From Lachnospiraceae bacterium (GTDB lineage Bacteria; Bacillota; Clostridia; Lachnospirales; Lachnospiraceae), in assembly GCA_022799755.1 (NCBI GenBank), contig JAAWOU010000019.1:1-52444 (forward strand): a stretch of 52,444 bases of DNA. The letters run 5' to 3'. Both the position numbers and the translations under genes were made by a program. This document shows positions 43,294 to 50,630 of this stretch, one piece after another. The notes under the pieces are model-generated. The model saw only the letters and a list, made by a program, of their open reading frames with translations, was not told the DNA's origin and searched no databases. Every line of letters begins with the position of its first letter. Position 1 is the stretch's first letter.

Positions 43294-43412
43294 GCAAATT
43301 TAAAACAGTGTTTGCCCCGCACAGTACCCCAGAGGATTTACGGACGCATTGCCTTTGCGGCCGGAAATTCTCTGCCCATGTCTGGGTGCCGGGCGGGGCA
43401 GACACGGAACTG
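43294..43412 (+). repeat. Leader repeat ahead of the GH38-like gene (long copy)
   Basis: GCAAATTTAAAACAGTGT and, after about 60 extra bases, CTGCCCATGTCTGGGTGCC and GGGCAGACACGGAAC match the repeat at 32780-32835, with few substitutions. It again ends just upstream of a ribosome binding site. The extra segment (43312-43371) is absent from the short copy. Confidence 0.75.
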
Positions 43413-43426
43413 AAATAGGAGGGAAT

Positions 43427-45940
43427 ATGGCAACCTTATATTTTGTAGACGGCTATCACGGAGGCATAAGAGGCCATATGCCTGAGGGCTCATGGCAGGA
43501 TATCCTAAGCGCCATGGAGCGCTGGCCGGAATGGAAGATCAGCCTGGAGATAGAGCCGGAATCCTGGGAATATCTGCGCCGCAGTGACCTGGGGACCTAC
43601 CGCAGGCTGCAGCGATTCGTCTCGGCCCCGGAATCCGCGGGCCGGGTGGAATTCATCAGCGGAAGCTACGCCCAGCCTTTCTGCTGGGCCGTCAATGGGG
43701 AGAGCAATATCAGACAGCTTCTCTGGGGCCGGGAGATGATCAGACGGCATTTCCCGGGAGTCTGCATCGACACCTATGCGGTCCAGGAGCCCTGCTTTAC
43801 CTCTGCCCTGCCCCAGATATTGCTGCAGATGGGATACCGGCGGATGAGCCTGAAGAATCCCACGGCCTGGGGCGGATATATGGCTAAAATGCCCGGGGAA
43901 ATCCTGTGGCTGAAAGGGCCGGACGGCTCGGCCATCCCCACGGTGCCCCGCTATGAATGCGAGGAGCTGATCAGCTGCAATGCCACGGACGGCTCGGGCT
44001 ATGATTACGAGCTGATCGGGAAATTTGCGGATAAATGCGCGGCCGGCGGCATTGCGGCCCCTGCGGGCATGTGCCTGCAGGATCTGGGCTGGTCGTCGGC
44101 GCCTCTGGTGCGGGACATCGATGTGGAATATGTGACCTGGAGGGAGTATTTTGAACGCTTCGGGGACCGGATCCGGGGGGAGGTTTCGTTCTCGCAGGAT
44201 GATGTCCGCGTGTCCCTGCCCTGGGGCAACCGGATCTTCGGCGATATGCTGCGGAAAGTCCGCCGGACGGAAAATAAGATTCTGCAGGCGGAGAAGCTGC
44301 TTGCCATGGCGTGGACAGAAAACCCTGACGCCGGGAAGCGCTTTATGCAGAGTAAGGATATGCTGGACATGGCCTGGAAACTTTTGATGCAGGCCCAGCA
44401 TCACGACGGATATATCTGTGCCACCTGCGGAGAGGGAGACAGGCAGTGGGGATACCGCTCCGGCAAGCTGGCGCTTACGGCGGCGGAGCTTCTGGACGAG
44501 GTCATGGCCGCGGCCCAGGAAGAGATAACCGGAAAAGAGGAGGCGGCAAGCGGCGGCTCCTCGGAGATATGGCTCAGAGTGGCGAACACCGTGGGGAGCC
44601 GGCGCAGCGCCCAGGCACAGGTCAGCCTGGGGCTGGAACCGGGCGTCCGGGATATGCGGGTCTTAGCCCCGGCGGGCAATGAGGTGCCCAGCCAGTATCA
44701 GGTCACGCGCAGCTACGCGGACGGCGGAATCGGGGCGGTGAACTTGCGGTTTGCCGCGGATATGGAAGGAATCGGCTATCAGAGCTTCCGGGTGGAGACC
44801 CTTTCGGAGAGCGGTCCGGCCGGAAAAGGGATTGCTTCAAAAGGGATACAGAATGTGATAGAGGTACGGACAGACTGTCTGCACCTGGTGTTTGATCTGG
44901 CAAAGGGCGGTTCGCTGGTGCGCTTTCTCCACAGACAGACAGGGCGGGACTATGCGGCAGGGGTACAGGGCATGGGAAGCCTCAGGGGGTATTCCATAAA
45001 GGAGGAGGCGTTTATAGGCAATGGGGATGTGCCTGCGGAATGCGAGATTCTGGAAAACGGGCCGCTGTGCTGTAAATTACGGTTCAAAGGAAGCTTTCAC
45101 GGAATCGGATTCACCCAGACGGTGACGGTCAGAGAGGGGGATCCCTGTGCGGACTTTGAGGTGAAAGTGCATTTCGAGAAGAAGACGGATGTGGGATTCC
45201 CCTACGAGCCCGGGGAAGAGGAGCGCTTCCTGGGGACACGCCGTTCCTCCTGCAGAGAGGACTATAAGATGGGAATACAGCTTCCCCAGGCAGGCGGCAG
45301 GGTAAGGCTGTGGAAGAGCGCGGCATTCGATGTCTGTGAGAGCAAGTTTACGGATACCCGCTTCGACTCCTGGGAGACCATCAAACACAATGTGATCAAT
45401 GGGTACGTGGACTTATATCAGGAGGACAGCGACACAGGACTGGCGGTGTTCTGCGACAGACTCAACGGCTACAGCCTGGTGGACAACCGGTTTGCCCTGA
45501 CTTGTGCCTTTGGCTATCACGGCAATTTCTGGTGGGGGTATCAGCCTGCGGAGGGAGACTATACGCTTTCGTATTCCCTGATGCCCCATGCCGGAAACTG
45601 GGAGGCAGGGGCGGTTGCCTTTGCGGACAGCTGTCTGCGGGAGCCCCTGCTGGTCCAGAGACTGGCGCAAAGGCCCGAGAGGATGAAGCGGACGCTGCTG
45701 TGTGCGGAGGGTGCCTCGGTTGAGGTAGTGACGCTGCTGACAGACGGGGATGCCTGCTACGCAAGGCTGTTCCACCCGGGGAGCCGTGAACAGGCGCTGA
45801 AGCTGGGGGGAGACCTGGCAGAGCGGATCCGGGGCTGCGTGGATCTGGAAAAGGAGGCGGTGGAGAGGCCCGCGGACCGGATGGGCGGGTTTGAAATCAG
45901 GACGCTGTGCATTACTGCTCACGGGCAGCCGGGGAAATAA
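43427..45940 (+). CDS. GH38-like protein with altered active site
   Basis: The 837-residue protein aligns by eye with the GH38 layout: ESNIRQLLWGREMIRRHF corresponds to the GESLVRQ block, ALPQILLQMGYRRMSL to the block after the nucleophile, and AQHHDGYICA to the FHDIIPG block. However, the metal motif HAHIDLAW is replaced by FVDGYHGGIRGH, and the nucleophile motif LPDVFGYS by AVQEPCFTS, with Glu or Gln where Asp is expected. It may be a divergent hydrolase or a non-catalytic relative. There is no signal peptide. The start at 43427 follows AGGAGGG; ATG 43349 lies inside the leader repeat. Confidence 0.75.
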   Translation: MATLYFVDGYHGGIRGHMPEGSWQDILSAMERWPEWKISLEIEPESWEYLRRSDLGTYRRLQRFVSAPESAGRVEFISGSYAQPFCWAVNGESNIRQLLWGREMIRRHFPGVCIDTYAVQEPCFTSALPQILLQMGYRRMSLKNPTAWGGYMAKMPGEILWLKGPDGSAIPTVPRYECEELISCNATDGSGYDYELIGKFADKCAAGGIAAPAGMCLQDLGWSSAPLVRDIDVEYVTWREYFERFGDRIRGEVSFSQDDVRVSLPWGNRIFGDMLRKVRRTENKILQAEKLLAMAWTENPDAGKRFMQSKDMLDMAWKLLMQAQHHDGYICATCGEGDRQWGYRSGKLALTAAELLDEVMAAAQEEITGKEEAASGGSSEIWLRVANTVGSRRSAQAQVSLGLEPGVRDMRVLAPAGNEVPSQYQVTRSYADGGIGAVNLRFAADMEGIGYQSFRVETLSESGPAGKGIASKGIQNVIEVRTDCLHLVFDLAKGGSLVRFLHRQTGRDYAAGVQGMGSLRGYSIKEEAFIGNGDVPAECEILENGPLCCKLRFKGSFHGIGFTQTVTVREGDPCADFEVKVHFEKKTDVGFPYEPGEEERFLGTRRSSCREDYKMGIQLPQAGGRVRLWKSAAFDVCESKFTDTRFDSWETIKHNVINGYVDLYQEDSDTGLAVFCDRLNGYSLVDNRFALTCAFGYHGNFWWGYQPAEGDYTLSYSLMPHAGNWEAGAVAFADSCLREPLLVQRLAQRPERMKRTLLCAEGASVEVVTLLTDGDACYARLFHPGSREQALKLGGDLAERIRGCVDLEKEAVERPADRMGGFEIRTLCITAHGQPGK

Positions 45941-45965
45941 AACTGTATAATAGCAAATATTTTTG

Positions 45966-45994
45966 TTGACACATGGATATACTTTGTATATACT
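45966..45994 (+). promoter_or_regulatory. Promoter of the mazEF pair
   Basis: Consensus TTGACA (45966-45971) and TATACT (45989-45994) are 17 bases apart. Inverted sequence ATATACTTTGTATAT covers the spacer and -10 box, a place where a MazE-type antitoxin could bind. Confidence 0.65.
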
Positions 45995-46091
45995 GATGCT
46001 AAAGGTATATCTATCATATATGCTGACAAATGAGAACAAAGCAAAATGCGAAGAGAAAACCGGCGAAGACGTAATAGTAAGGGAAAATAAT

Positions 46092-46412
46092 ATGAACGAA
46101 ACTATGATAAGAGAACAGCGAAAAGAAAGAGCGGATGCATTTTCAACACAAACAATTATAAGGAGATGGGGGAATAGTCAGGGAATCAGGTTATCAAAAG
46201 AAGTACTATCACAAATGAATTTAAAAGAAGACGACACTATAGGAATCAGTATATATGACGGGAAAATGACGATTGAAAAGGTCAATAAGCCTAAATACCT
46301 TAATTTGGCGGAAAGGTTGGAAGCATTCTACAAAAGACCGATTGATGAGATTTATGTCGAAAGCACGCAGGAGGTTGATGTAGGTGATCCGAAAGGTAAT
46401 GAGATTTGGTAA
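46092..46412 (+). CDS. mazE: MazE-like antitoxin, AbrB/SpoVT fold
   Basis: A 106-residue protein. Residues about 18-62 (TQTIIRRWGNSQGIRLSKEV, then MTIEKVNK) are the swapped-hairpin AbrB-type DNA-binding domain of MazE antitoxins; the C-terminal tail (about 63-106) is the part that normally binds and blocks the toxin. The start at 46092 has AAGGGA upstream; an open frame runs back to 45963 but through the promoter. Its stop overlaps the toxin gene by 7 bases. Base composition is AT-rich compared with the flanking genes. Confidence 0.88.
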   Translation: MNETMIREQRKERADAFSTQTIIRRWGNSQGIRLSKEVLSQMNLKEDDTIGISIYDGKMTIEKVNKPKYLNLAERLEAFYKRPIDEIYVESTQEVDVGDPKGNEIW

Positions 46413-46732
46413 CTTATAAACAAGGTGACATAATCGTTATGGACTTTAACCCTCAAAAGGGTCATGAACAGAGCGGAAGAAGACCGGCACTTGTCTTGAG
46501 CAATGATATTTTGAATCATCACAGTTCATTGGCATTTGTTTGTCCGATCACTAACACAAATAAAAAACATCCGTTTCATATAGAATTGGATGAGCGGACG
46601 CAGACAACAGGCGTAATATTGTGTGACCAGGCAAAAATGTTGGACGTCGGTGCGAGAAATGCTCAGTTTAAAGAAGAATGTCCGGAGGATTTATGGAACG
46701 AAGCAAAGGAACTGATCATTAGTTTTTTATAG
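46406..46732 (+). CDS. mazF: MazF/PemK-type toxin, mRNA endoribonuclease
   Basis: A 108-residue protein with the full MazF core: YKQGDIIVMDFNPQKGHEQS, GRRPALVLSND, LAFVCPITNTNKKHPFHI and QAKMLDV. These toxins cut mRNA at short motifs and halt translation; the partner antitoxin neutralises it. The gene starts with TTG at 46406, preceded by AAAGG, and overlaps the antitoxin gene by 7 bases, giving tight translational coupling. Confidence 0.92.
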   Translation: MVTYKQGDIIVMDFNPQKGHEQSGRRPALVLSNDILNHHSSLAFVCPITNTNKKHPFHIELDERTQTTGVILCDQAKMLDVGARNAQFKEECPEDLWNEAKELIISFL

Positions 46733-46755
46733 GGAACAAAAAATAGTGAATTTTT

Positions 46756-46790
46756 AAAAGCATTTGGAGAATATGGATCCGGATGCTTTT
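46756..46790 (+). terminator. Terminator of mazEF
   Basis: Stem AAAAGCATTTGGA / TCCGGATGCTTTT (two G-U pairs, 9-base loop) followed by ATTATAT. Confidence 0.75.
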
Positions 46791-46867
46791 ATTATATGTA
46801 CAGTCATCGCTGTGCTGCGCCCCGCTTAATATTCTCTAAAGATTTCTTAAAGATATGAAAAAACGTA

Positions 46868-46896
46868 TTGAGTCGCAGTCAAAACTTTGCTATATT
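46868..46896 (+). promoter_or_regulatory. Promoter of the PAP2/flippase-like operon
   Basis: TTGAGT (46868-46873) and TATATT (46891-46896) are 17 bases apart, 74 bases before the first gene. Confidence 0.6.
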
Positions 46897-46970
46897 TTTA
46901 TATGGCTTTCGGAGAGAGACGCAAGAATATTGACGGATATGCGCGCGAAAGCACGGAGGGGGTATAAGTT

Positions 46971-47684
46971 TTGAAAAAATTGCGGAAAATATTGGATGCA
47001 CTGATCCCGCGCTATGGCCGAATCCCATTGATCGTGGCCGTGGCCTGGAACATGACGGTATATTTCGGCTCCCGGCTTATCGCCGGAGACTGGCCCCACC
47101 ATAATATCGAGGGAGAGCTGGATAAGCTGATACCTCTTGTACCCTGGACGGTGGCGATCTATCTGGGCTGTTATCTGTTCTGGATCGTGAATTATATCCT
47201 TATCGCCAGGCAGGGGAAGCGGGAGGTCTGCCAGTTCTTCGCGGCGGATTTTCTGTCCAGGGCAGTGTGCCTTGCTTTTTACCTGCTGTACCCCACCACC
47301 AATACCAGGCCTGTGGTGGAGCCGGAGGGCCTGTGGAACCAGGTGGTGATCGGCCTTTACGCCACGGATGCGGCAGACAATCTCTTTCCCTCCATCCACT
47401 GTCTGGTAAGCTGGTTCTGCTATATCGGACTGCGGGGGAAAAACAGCGTACCTAAGTGGTACCGAGTGCTTTCCTGTCTGCTGGCTCTGGCAGTCTGTAT
47501 TTCCACCCTGACCACCAGGCAGCATGTGATAGCGGACGTTGCAGGGGGGATTGCCCTGGCGGAGATTTGCCTTTTCATCGGGAAAAAAGCAAGGGTATGG
47601 AGCGTATACGAAAGGATTCTGAATAAAATGAACCGGAGGTTTAGCCTGGAGGGAGAAGATTCGTGCGGTCAAAGAAAAAAATAA
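46971..47684 (+). CDS. PAP2-family membrane phosphatase
   Basis: A 237-residue protein with about six membrane segments and the PAP2 motifs NLFPSIHCLVSW and TTRQHVIADVAGG; the two histidines and the Asp of the catalytic site are present, and the first phosphatase motif is weaker. Such enzymes remove phosphate from lipid phosphates (phosphatidate, undecaprenyl diphosphate) or from phosphatidylglycerol phosphate. The start codon is TTG, with GGAGGGGG upstream. It overlaps the next gene by 22 bases. Its place among phospholipid genes supports a lipid substrate. Confidence 0.85.
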   Translation: MKKLRKILDALIPRYGRIPLIVAVAWNMTVYFGSRLIAGDWPHHNIEGELDKLIPLVPWTVAIYLGCYLFWIVNYILIARQGKREVCQFFAADFLSRAVCLAFYLLYPTTNTRPVVEPEGLWNQVVIGLYATDAADNLFPSIHCLVSWFCYIGLRGKNSVPKWYRVLSCLLALAVCISTLTTRQHVIADVAGGIALAEICLFIGKKARVWSVYERILNKMNRRFSLEGEDSCGQRKK

Positions 47685-48688
47685 TCGGGAATGGCATTTT
47701 TCTGGCTTTGGTCTTTGCATTTACCATCTACGGCGTCTTTCATGGGGAGGATCTGGAGTCCATGGCGGATGCCATCAGAGAGGCGGACATCAAATGGCTG
47801 ATTTCCGGGGCTGCCCTGGTTCTCTTCTTCATCTGGGGGGAGTCCGTCATTCTCTGGTACATGCTGAAATCCTTTGGAATTCGCCTGAAAAGAAGAATAT
47901 GCTTTCTGTTTTCCTCCGCAGGCTTCTTTTTCAGCTGTATCACCCCATCGGCCAGCGGCGGGCAGCCCGCCCAGGTATATTTCATGAAAAAGGAAAAGAT
48001 TTCCATTCCCGTGGCTACGGTGATATTGATGGTGGTGACCATTACATATAAGCTGGTATTGGTGGCCATCGGGCTTGGAATCGTCTGCTTCGGACATGGA
48101 TTTCTCCACCGGTATCTGGAGGGAATCCTCCCGGTCTTTTATCTGGGGCTGGGACTGAACGTTTTCTGCGTCACTTTTATGACCGTGCTGGTGTTCCATC
48201 CGATGCTGACGGAGTTCATTCTGCAAAAAGGGCTTGTAGTGCTGGAGCGGCTGCGGTTTGTAAGGCATAAAAAGGAGCGGGGCAGGAAGTTAAGCGAGTC
48301 CATGGAGGTCTATCGGGGCACCGCGCTGTACTTAAGAAAGCATATTCATGTGCTCCTCTGGGTGATGCTGATTACATTTGTCCAGCGTCTGGCGCTGTTT
48401 ATGGTGACATGGACGGTGTATAGGGCCTTTGGCATGCAGGGCACGTCCATGGGGGATGTGGTGCTTTTACAGGCAGTGATATCCGTGTCCGTGGATATGC
48501 TGCCGCTTCCGGGCGGCATGGGCATCAGCGAGGCTTTGTTTATGGACATATTCGCTCCGGTGTTTGGGACGGTGCTTTTGCCGGCCATGGTTCTTTCCAG
48601 GGGGATGGGATACTATGGGGAGCTTCTGATCAGTGCGTTTTTTACGGTGGCAGCGCAGCTGTACTATACGTTCCGGCGGGAGCGCTGA
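47663..48688 (+). CDS. Flippase-like membrane protein (YbhN/UPF0104, MprF N-terminal type)
   Basis: A 341-residue protein with about eight membrane segments. SCITPSASGGQPAQVYFMKK and the C-terminal DMLPLPGGMGISEALFM are the signature blocks of the lysylphosphatidylglycerol synthase transmembrane (flippase) family, here without a synthase domain. It is likely to move a lipid across the membrane. It starts with GTG and overlaps the PAP2 gene by 22 bases, so they probably act on related lipids. Confidence 0.9.
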   Translation: MRSKKKIIGNGIFLALVFAFTIYGVFHGEDLESMADAIREADIKWLISGAALVLFFIWGESVILWYMLKSFGIRLKRRICFLFSSAGFFFSCITPSASGGQPAQVYFMKKEKISIPVATVILMVVTITYKLVLVAIGLGIVCFGHGFLHRYLEGILPVFYLGLGLNVFCVTFMTVLVFHPMLTEFILQKGLVVLERLRFVRHKKERGRKLSESMEVYRGTALYLRKHIHVLLWVMLITFVQRLALFMVTWTVYRAFGMQGTSMGDVVLLQAVISVSVDMLPLPGGMGISEALFMDIFAPVFGTVLLPAMVLSRGMGYYGELLISAFFTVAAQLYYTFRRER

Positions 48689-48815
48689 AACCGTTCTGGG
48701 GTATGGACATAAAAAAGAGCCGGGGATAAAGAATTGGATAATAAAAATGGCATAAAATGTTGATAAATTTCTATGAAAAAGACTAAGATATAAAAAGAAA
48801 TCTGTCGATATAAAC

Positions 48816-48843
48816 TTTGGACTGTTTTTATTTGTCCTATAAT
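48816..48843 (+). promoter_or_regulatory. Possible promoter of the pssA-psd pair
   Basis: TTTGGA (48816-48821) and a consensus TATAAT (48838-48843) are 16 bases apart, 142 bases before the pssA start. The leader between them shows no riboswitch that I recognise. Confidence 0.45.
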
Positions 48844-48984
48844 TGGCCTGCGGCACATATCTTGATATGGCAGAATGACCTTATCGGAGATTGGAAGCGG
48901 CCGCCTGGCCATTATGCCATGATTGAACAATAATGATTCTATAAGACTTTGGGAACTGGGGACGGAATGTGAGGAGGGGTTCTT

Positions 48985-49638
48985 TTGATAGGTTTTTACG
49001 ATTACACGGTGATACTCACCTACATCAGTTTTATATCCGCGGTGGCAGGCATTTTCAGCGCCAGCACCATGAATCTGCGGTGGGCGATTTTCTTTCTGGC
49101 TTTTTCGGGGCTGTGCGACATGTTCGACGGGAAGATTGCCAGGACCAAGAAGAACCGGACGGATGATGAAAAGAACTTCGGGATACAGATTGATTCTTTG
49201 TGTGATATCGTCTGCTTTGGCGTGCTGCCCATCGTGATTTGCTATAAGCTGGGAATGGACCGGATCTGGAGCATGGCCATTCTGGCGCTGTACGGACTGG
49301 CCGGTCTGATCCGCCTGGGGTATTTCAATGTGATGGAGGCAAAGCGCCAGGCCGAGGAAGGGGGGGCACGAAAGTATTATCAGGGGCTGCCCATCACCTC
49401 CATGGCCATTGCGCTGCCGCTTCTGTTTGTGGTGTCGCCCCTGTTCCCCAGCCATATGGCATTTGTGGTGTCGCTGCATGTGGTGGTGGCGCTGGTGGGA
49501 CTTTTGTTTATATTAAATTTCAGGCTTCGGAAGCCGTCTGTGAAAGAGGTGCTCTTTATCGTAGCCGCGGTGACGCTGGCGGTATTGGTGATCCTTTTTG
49601 CGTGGCATAGCTGGCGGAGTCTGCTCAAGGGGATTTGA
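48985..49638 (+). CDS. pssA: CDP-alcohol phosphatidyltransferase, probable phosphatidylserine synthase
   Basis: A 217-residue membrane enzyme with about seven membrane segments. The CDP-alcohol signature D-G-x2-A-R-x(n)-G-x3-D-x3-D is present as DMFDGKIARTKKNR followed by GIQIDSLCDIVCFG. It would make phosphatidylserine from CDP-diacylglycerol and serine; the downstream psd gene supports serine as the acceptor. The start is TTG with GAGGAGGGG upstream. The segment between the two halves of the signature is slightly longer than usual because of a charged stretch. Confidence 0.92.
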   Translation: MIGFYDYTVILTYISFISAVAGIFSASTMNLRWAIFFLAFSGLCDMFDGKIARTKKNRTDDEKNFGIQIDSLCDIVCFGVLPIVICYKLGMDRIWSMAILALYGLAGLIRLGYFNVMEAKRQAEEGGARKYYQGLPITSMAIALPLLFVVSPLFPSHMAFVVSLHVVVALVGLLFILNFRLRKPSVKEVLFIVAAVTLAVLVILFAWHSWRSLLKGI

Positions 49639-49652
49639 TAAAGGAGGCGGCT

Positions 49653-50519
49653 ATGAGTCTGGTGGTGGACAGAAAAGGGAATATTGTGGAGAAAGAGCAG
49701 GACAGGATTTTGAAAGGGCTCTATGGGACTGTGCCGGGGCGTTTTCTTCTGAAGCTTTTGGTGTCTCCTGCAGTGTCAAAGCTGACCGGGGCTTTTTTGG
49801 ATTCGGGCCTTTCCAGGGCGCTGATCCCCGGGTTCGTCCGCAGGCATTCCATTGACATGGCGCAGTGCGAGTCCAGGGAATATCAGTCCTACAACGACTT
49901 TTTTACGCGGAAGCTGGCGAAAGGCGCGCGTACTTTGGATGCCTGTCCCGGGGCGCTTGTCAGCCCCTGCGACAGCAGGGTAAGCGTGTATCCCATCGAC
50001 GGCGAAAGCGGTTTTCCCATAAAAAATACGCGCTACACCGTAGACAGTCTGCTGCGCAGCCACAGACTGGCGGCAGAGTTCATGGGAGGCTATGTGTGGG
50101 TGTTTCGGCTGTGCGTGGAGGACTACCACCGTTACATCTATGTGGACGATGGCAGGGTGGGGGAGGCTGTGCGGATTCCGGGGGTGCTTCATACGGTGAA
50201 TCCGGTGGCAGGCGACAGATACCCTGTCTATAAGGAGAACACCAGGGAATACTGTCTTTTCCGCTCCAGGCAATTTGGCAGGATGGTTCAGATGGAAGTG
50301 GGGGCCATGCTGGTAGGGAAGATTCGGAACCATGACAGGGGCCGGCGGGTGCGCCGGGGCTGGGAGAAAGGCAGGTTTGAATACGGCGGCTCCACGGTGA
50401 TCCTGATTACGGGAAAGGATAAAGTCCTGCCGGACGCGGATATCCGGAGCAACTCCCGCCTGGGCATCGAAACGAAAGTGCGGCTGGGCGAACGGGTGGG
50501 CGCAAAGCCCCTGGGTTGA
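49653..50519 (+). CDS. psd: Phosphatidylserine decarboxylase
   Basis: Psd converts phosphatidylserine to phosphatidylethanolamine with a pyruvoyl cofactor made by self-cleavage. The 288-residue proenzyme has Asp107 in SPCDSRVSVYP, His159 in VEDYHRYIY, His180 in VLHTVNP, and the cleavage motif FEYGGSTVIL, where Ser247 becomes the pyruvoyl group (GGST instead of the LGST of Escherichia coli). AAGGAGG precedes ATG 49653, 14 bases after pssA, so the pair forms one pathway operon. Confidence 0.95.
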   Translation: MSLVVDRKGNIVEKEQDRILKGLYGTVPGRFLLKLLVSPAVSKLTGAFLDSGLSRALIPGFVRRHSIDMAQCESREYQSYNDFFTRKLAKGARTLDACPGALVSPCDSRVSVYPIDGESGFPIKNTRYTVDSLLRSHRLAAEFMGGYVWVFRLCVEDYHRYIYVDDGRVGEAVRIPGVLHTVNPVAGDRYPVYKENTREYCLFRSRQFGRMVQMEVGAMLVGKIRNHDRGRRVRRGWEKGRFEYGGSTVILITGKDKVLPDADIRSNSRLGIETKVRLGERVGAKPLG

Positions 50520-50573
50520 CGAAAATCAATAGTCCGCGAACATGTCCTGAGCATAGCTTGCCGGTGGCAGGGA

Positions 50574-50627
50574 CCATGGAAGAGGAGCATTCCATGGAAG
50601 AGGAGCATTCCATGGAAGAGGAGCATT
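50574..50627 (+). repeat. Three tandem 18-bp repeats, each with ribosome site and ATG
   Basis: CCATGGAAGAGGAGCATT is repeated three times exactly (50574-50591, 50592-50609, 50610-50627). Each unit carries GAGGAG placed 6 bases before the ATG of the next unit; the last serves the helicase ATG 50631. Read from ATG 50576 the array encodes MEEEHS three times and ends at TGA 50648-50650, overlapping the helicase start in another frame. Confidence 0.85.
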
Positions 50628-50630
50628 CCG

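Noticed and set aside
48689..48984. Possible riboswitch in the pssA leader
   Set aside because: No conserved riboswitch core could be recognised and the stem candidates are weak; only a promoter is supported.
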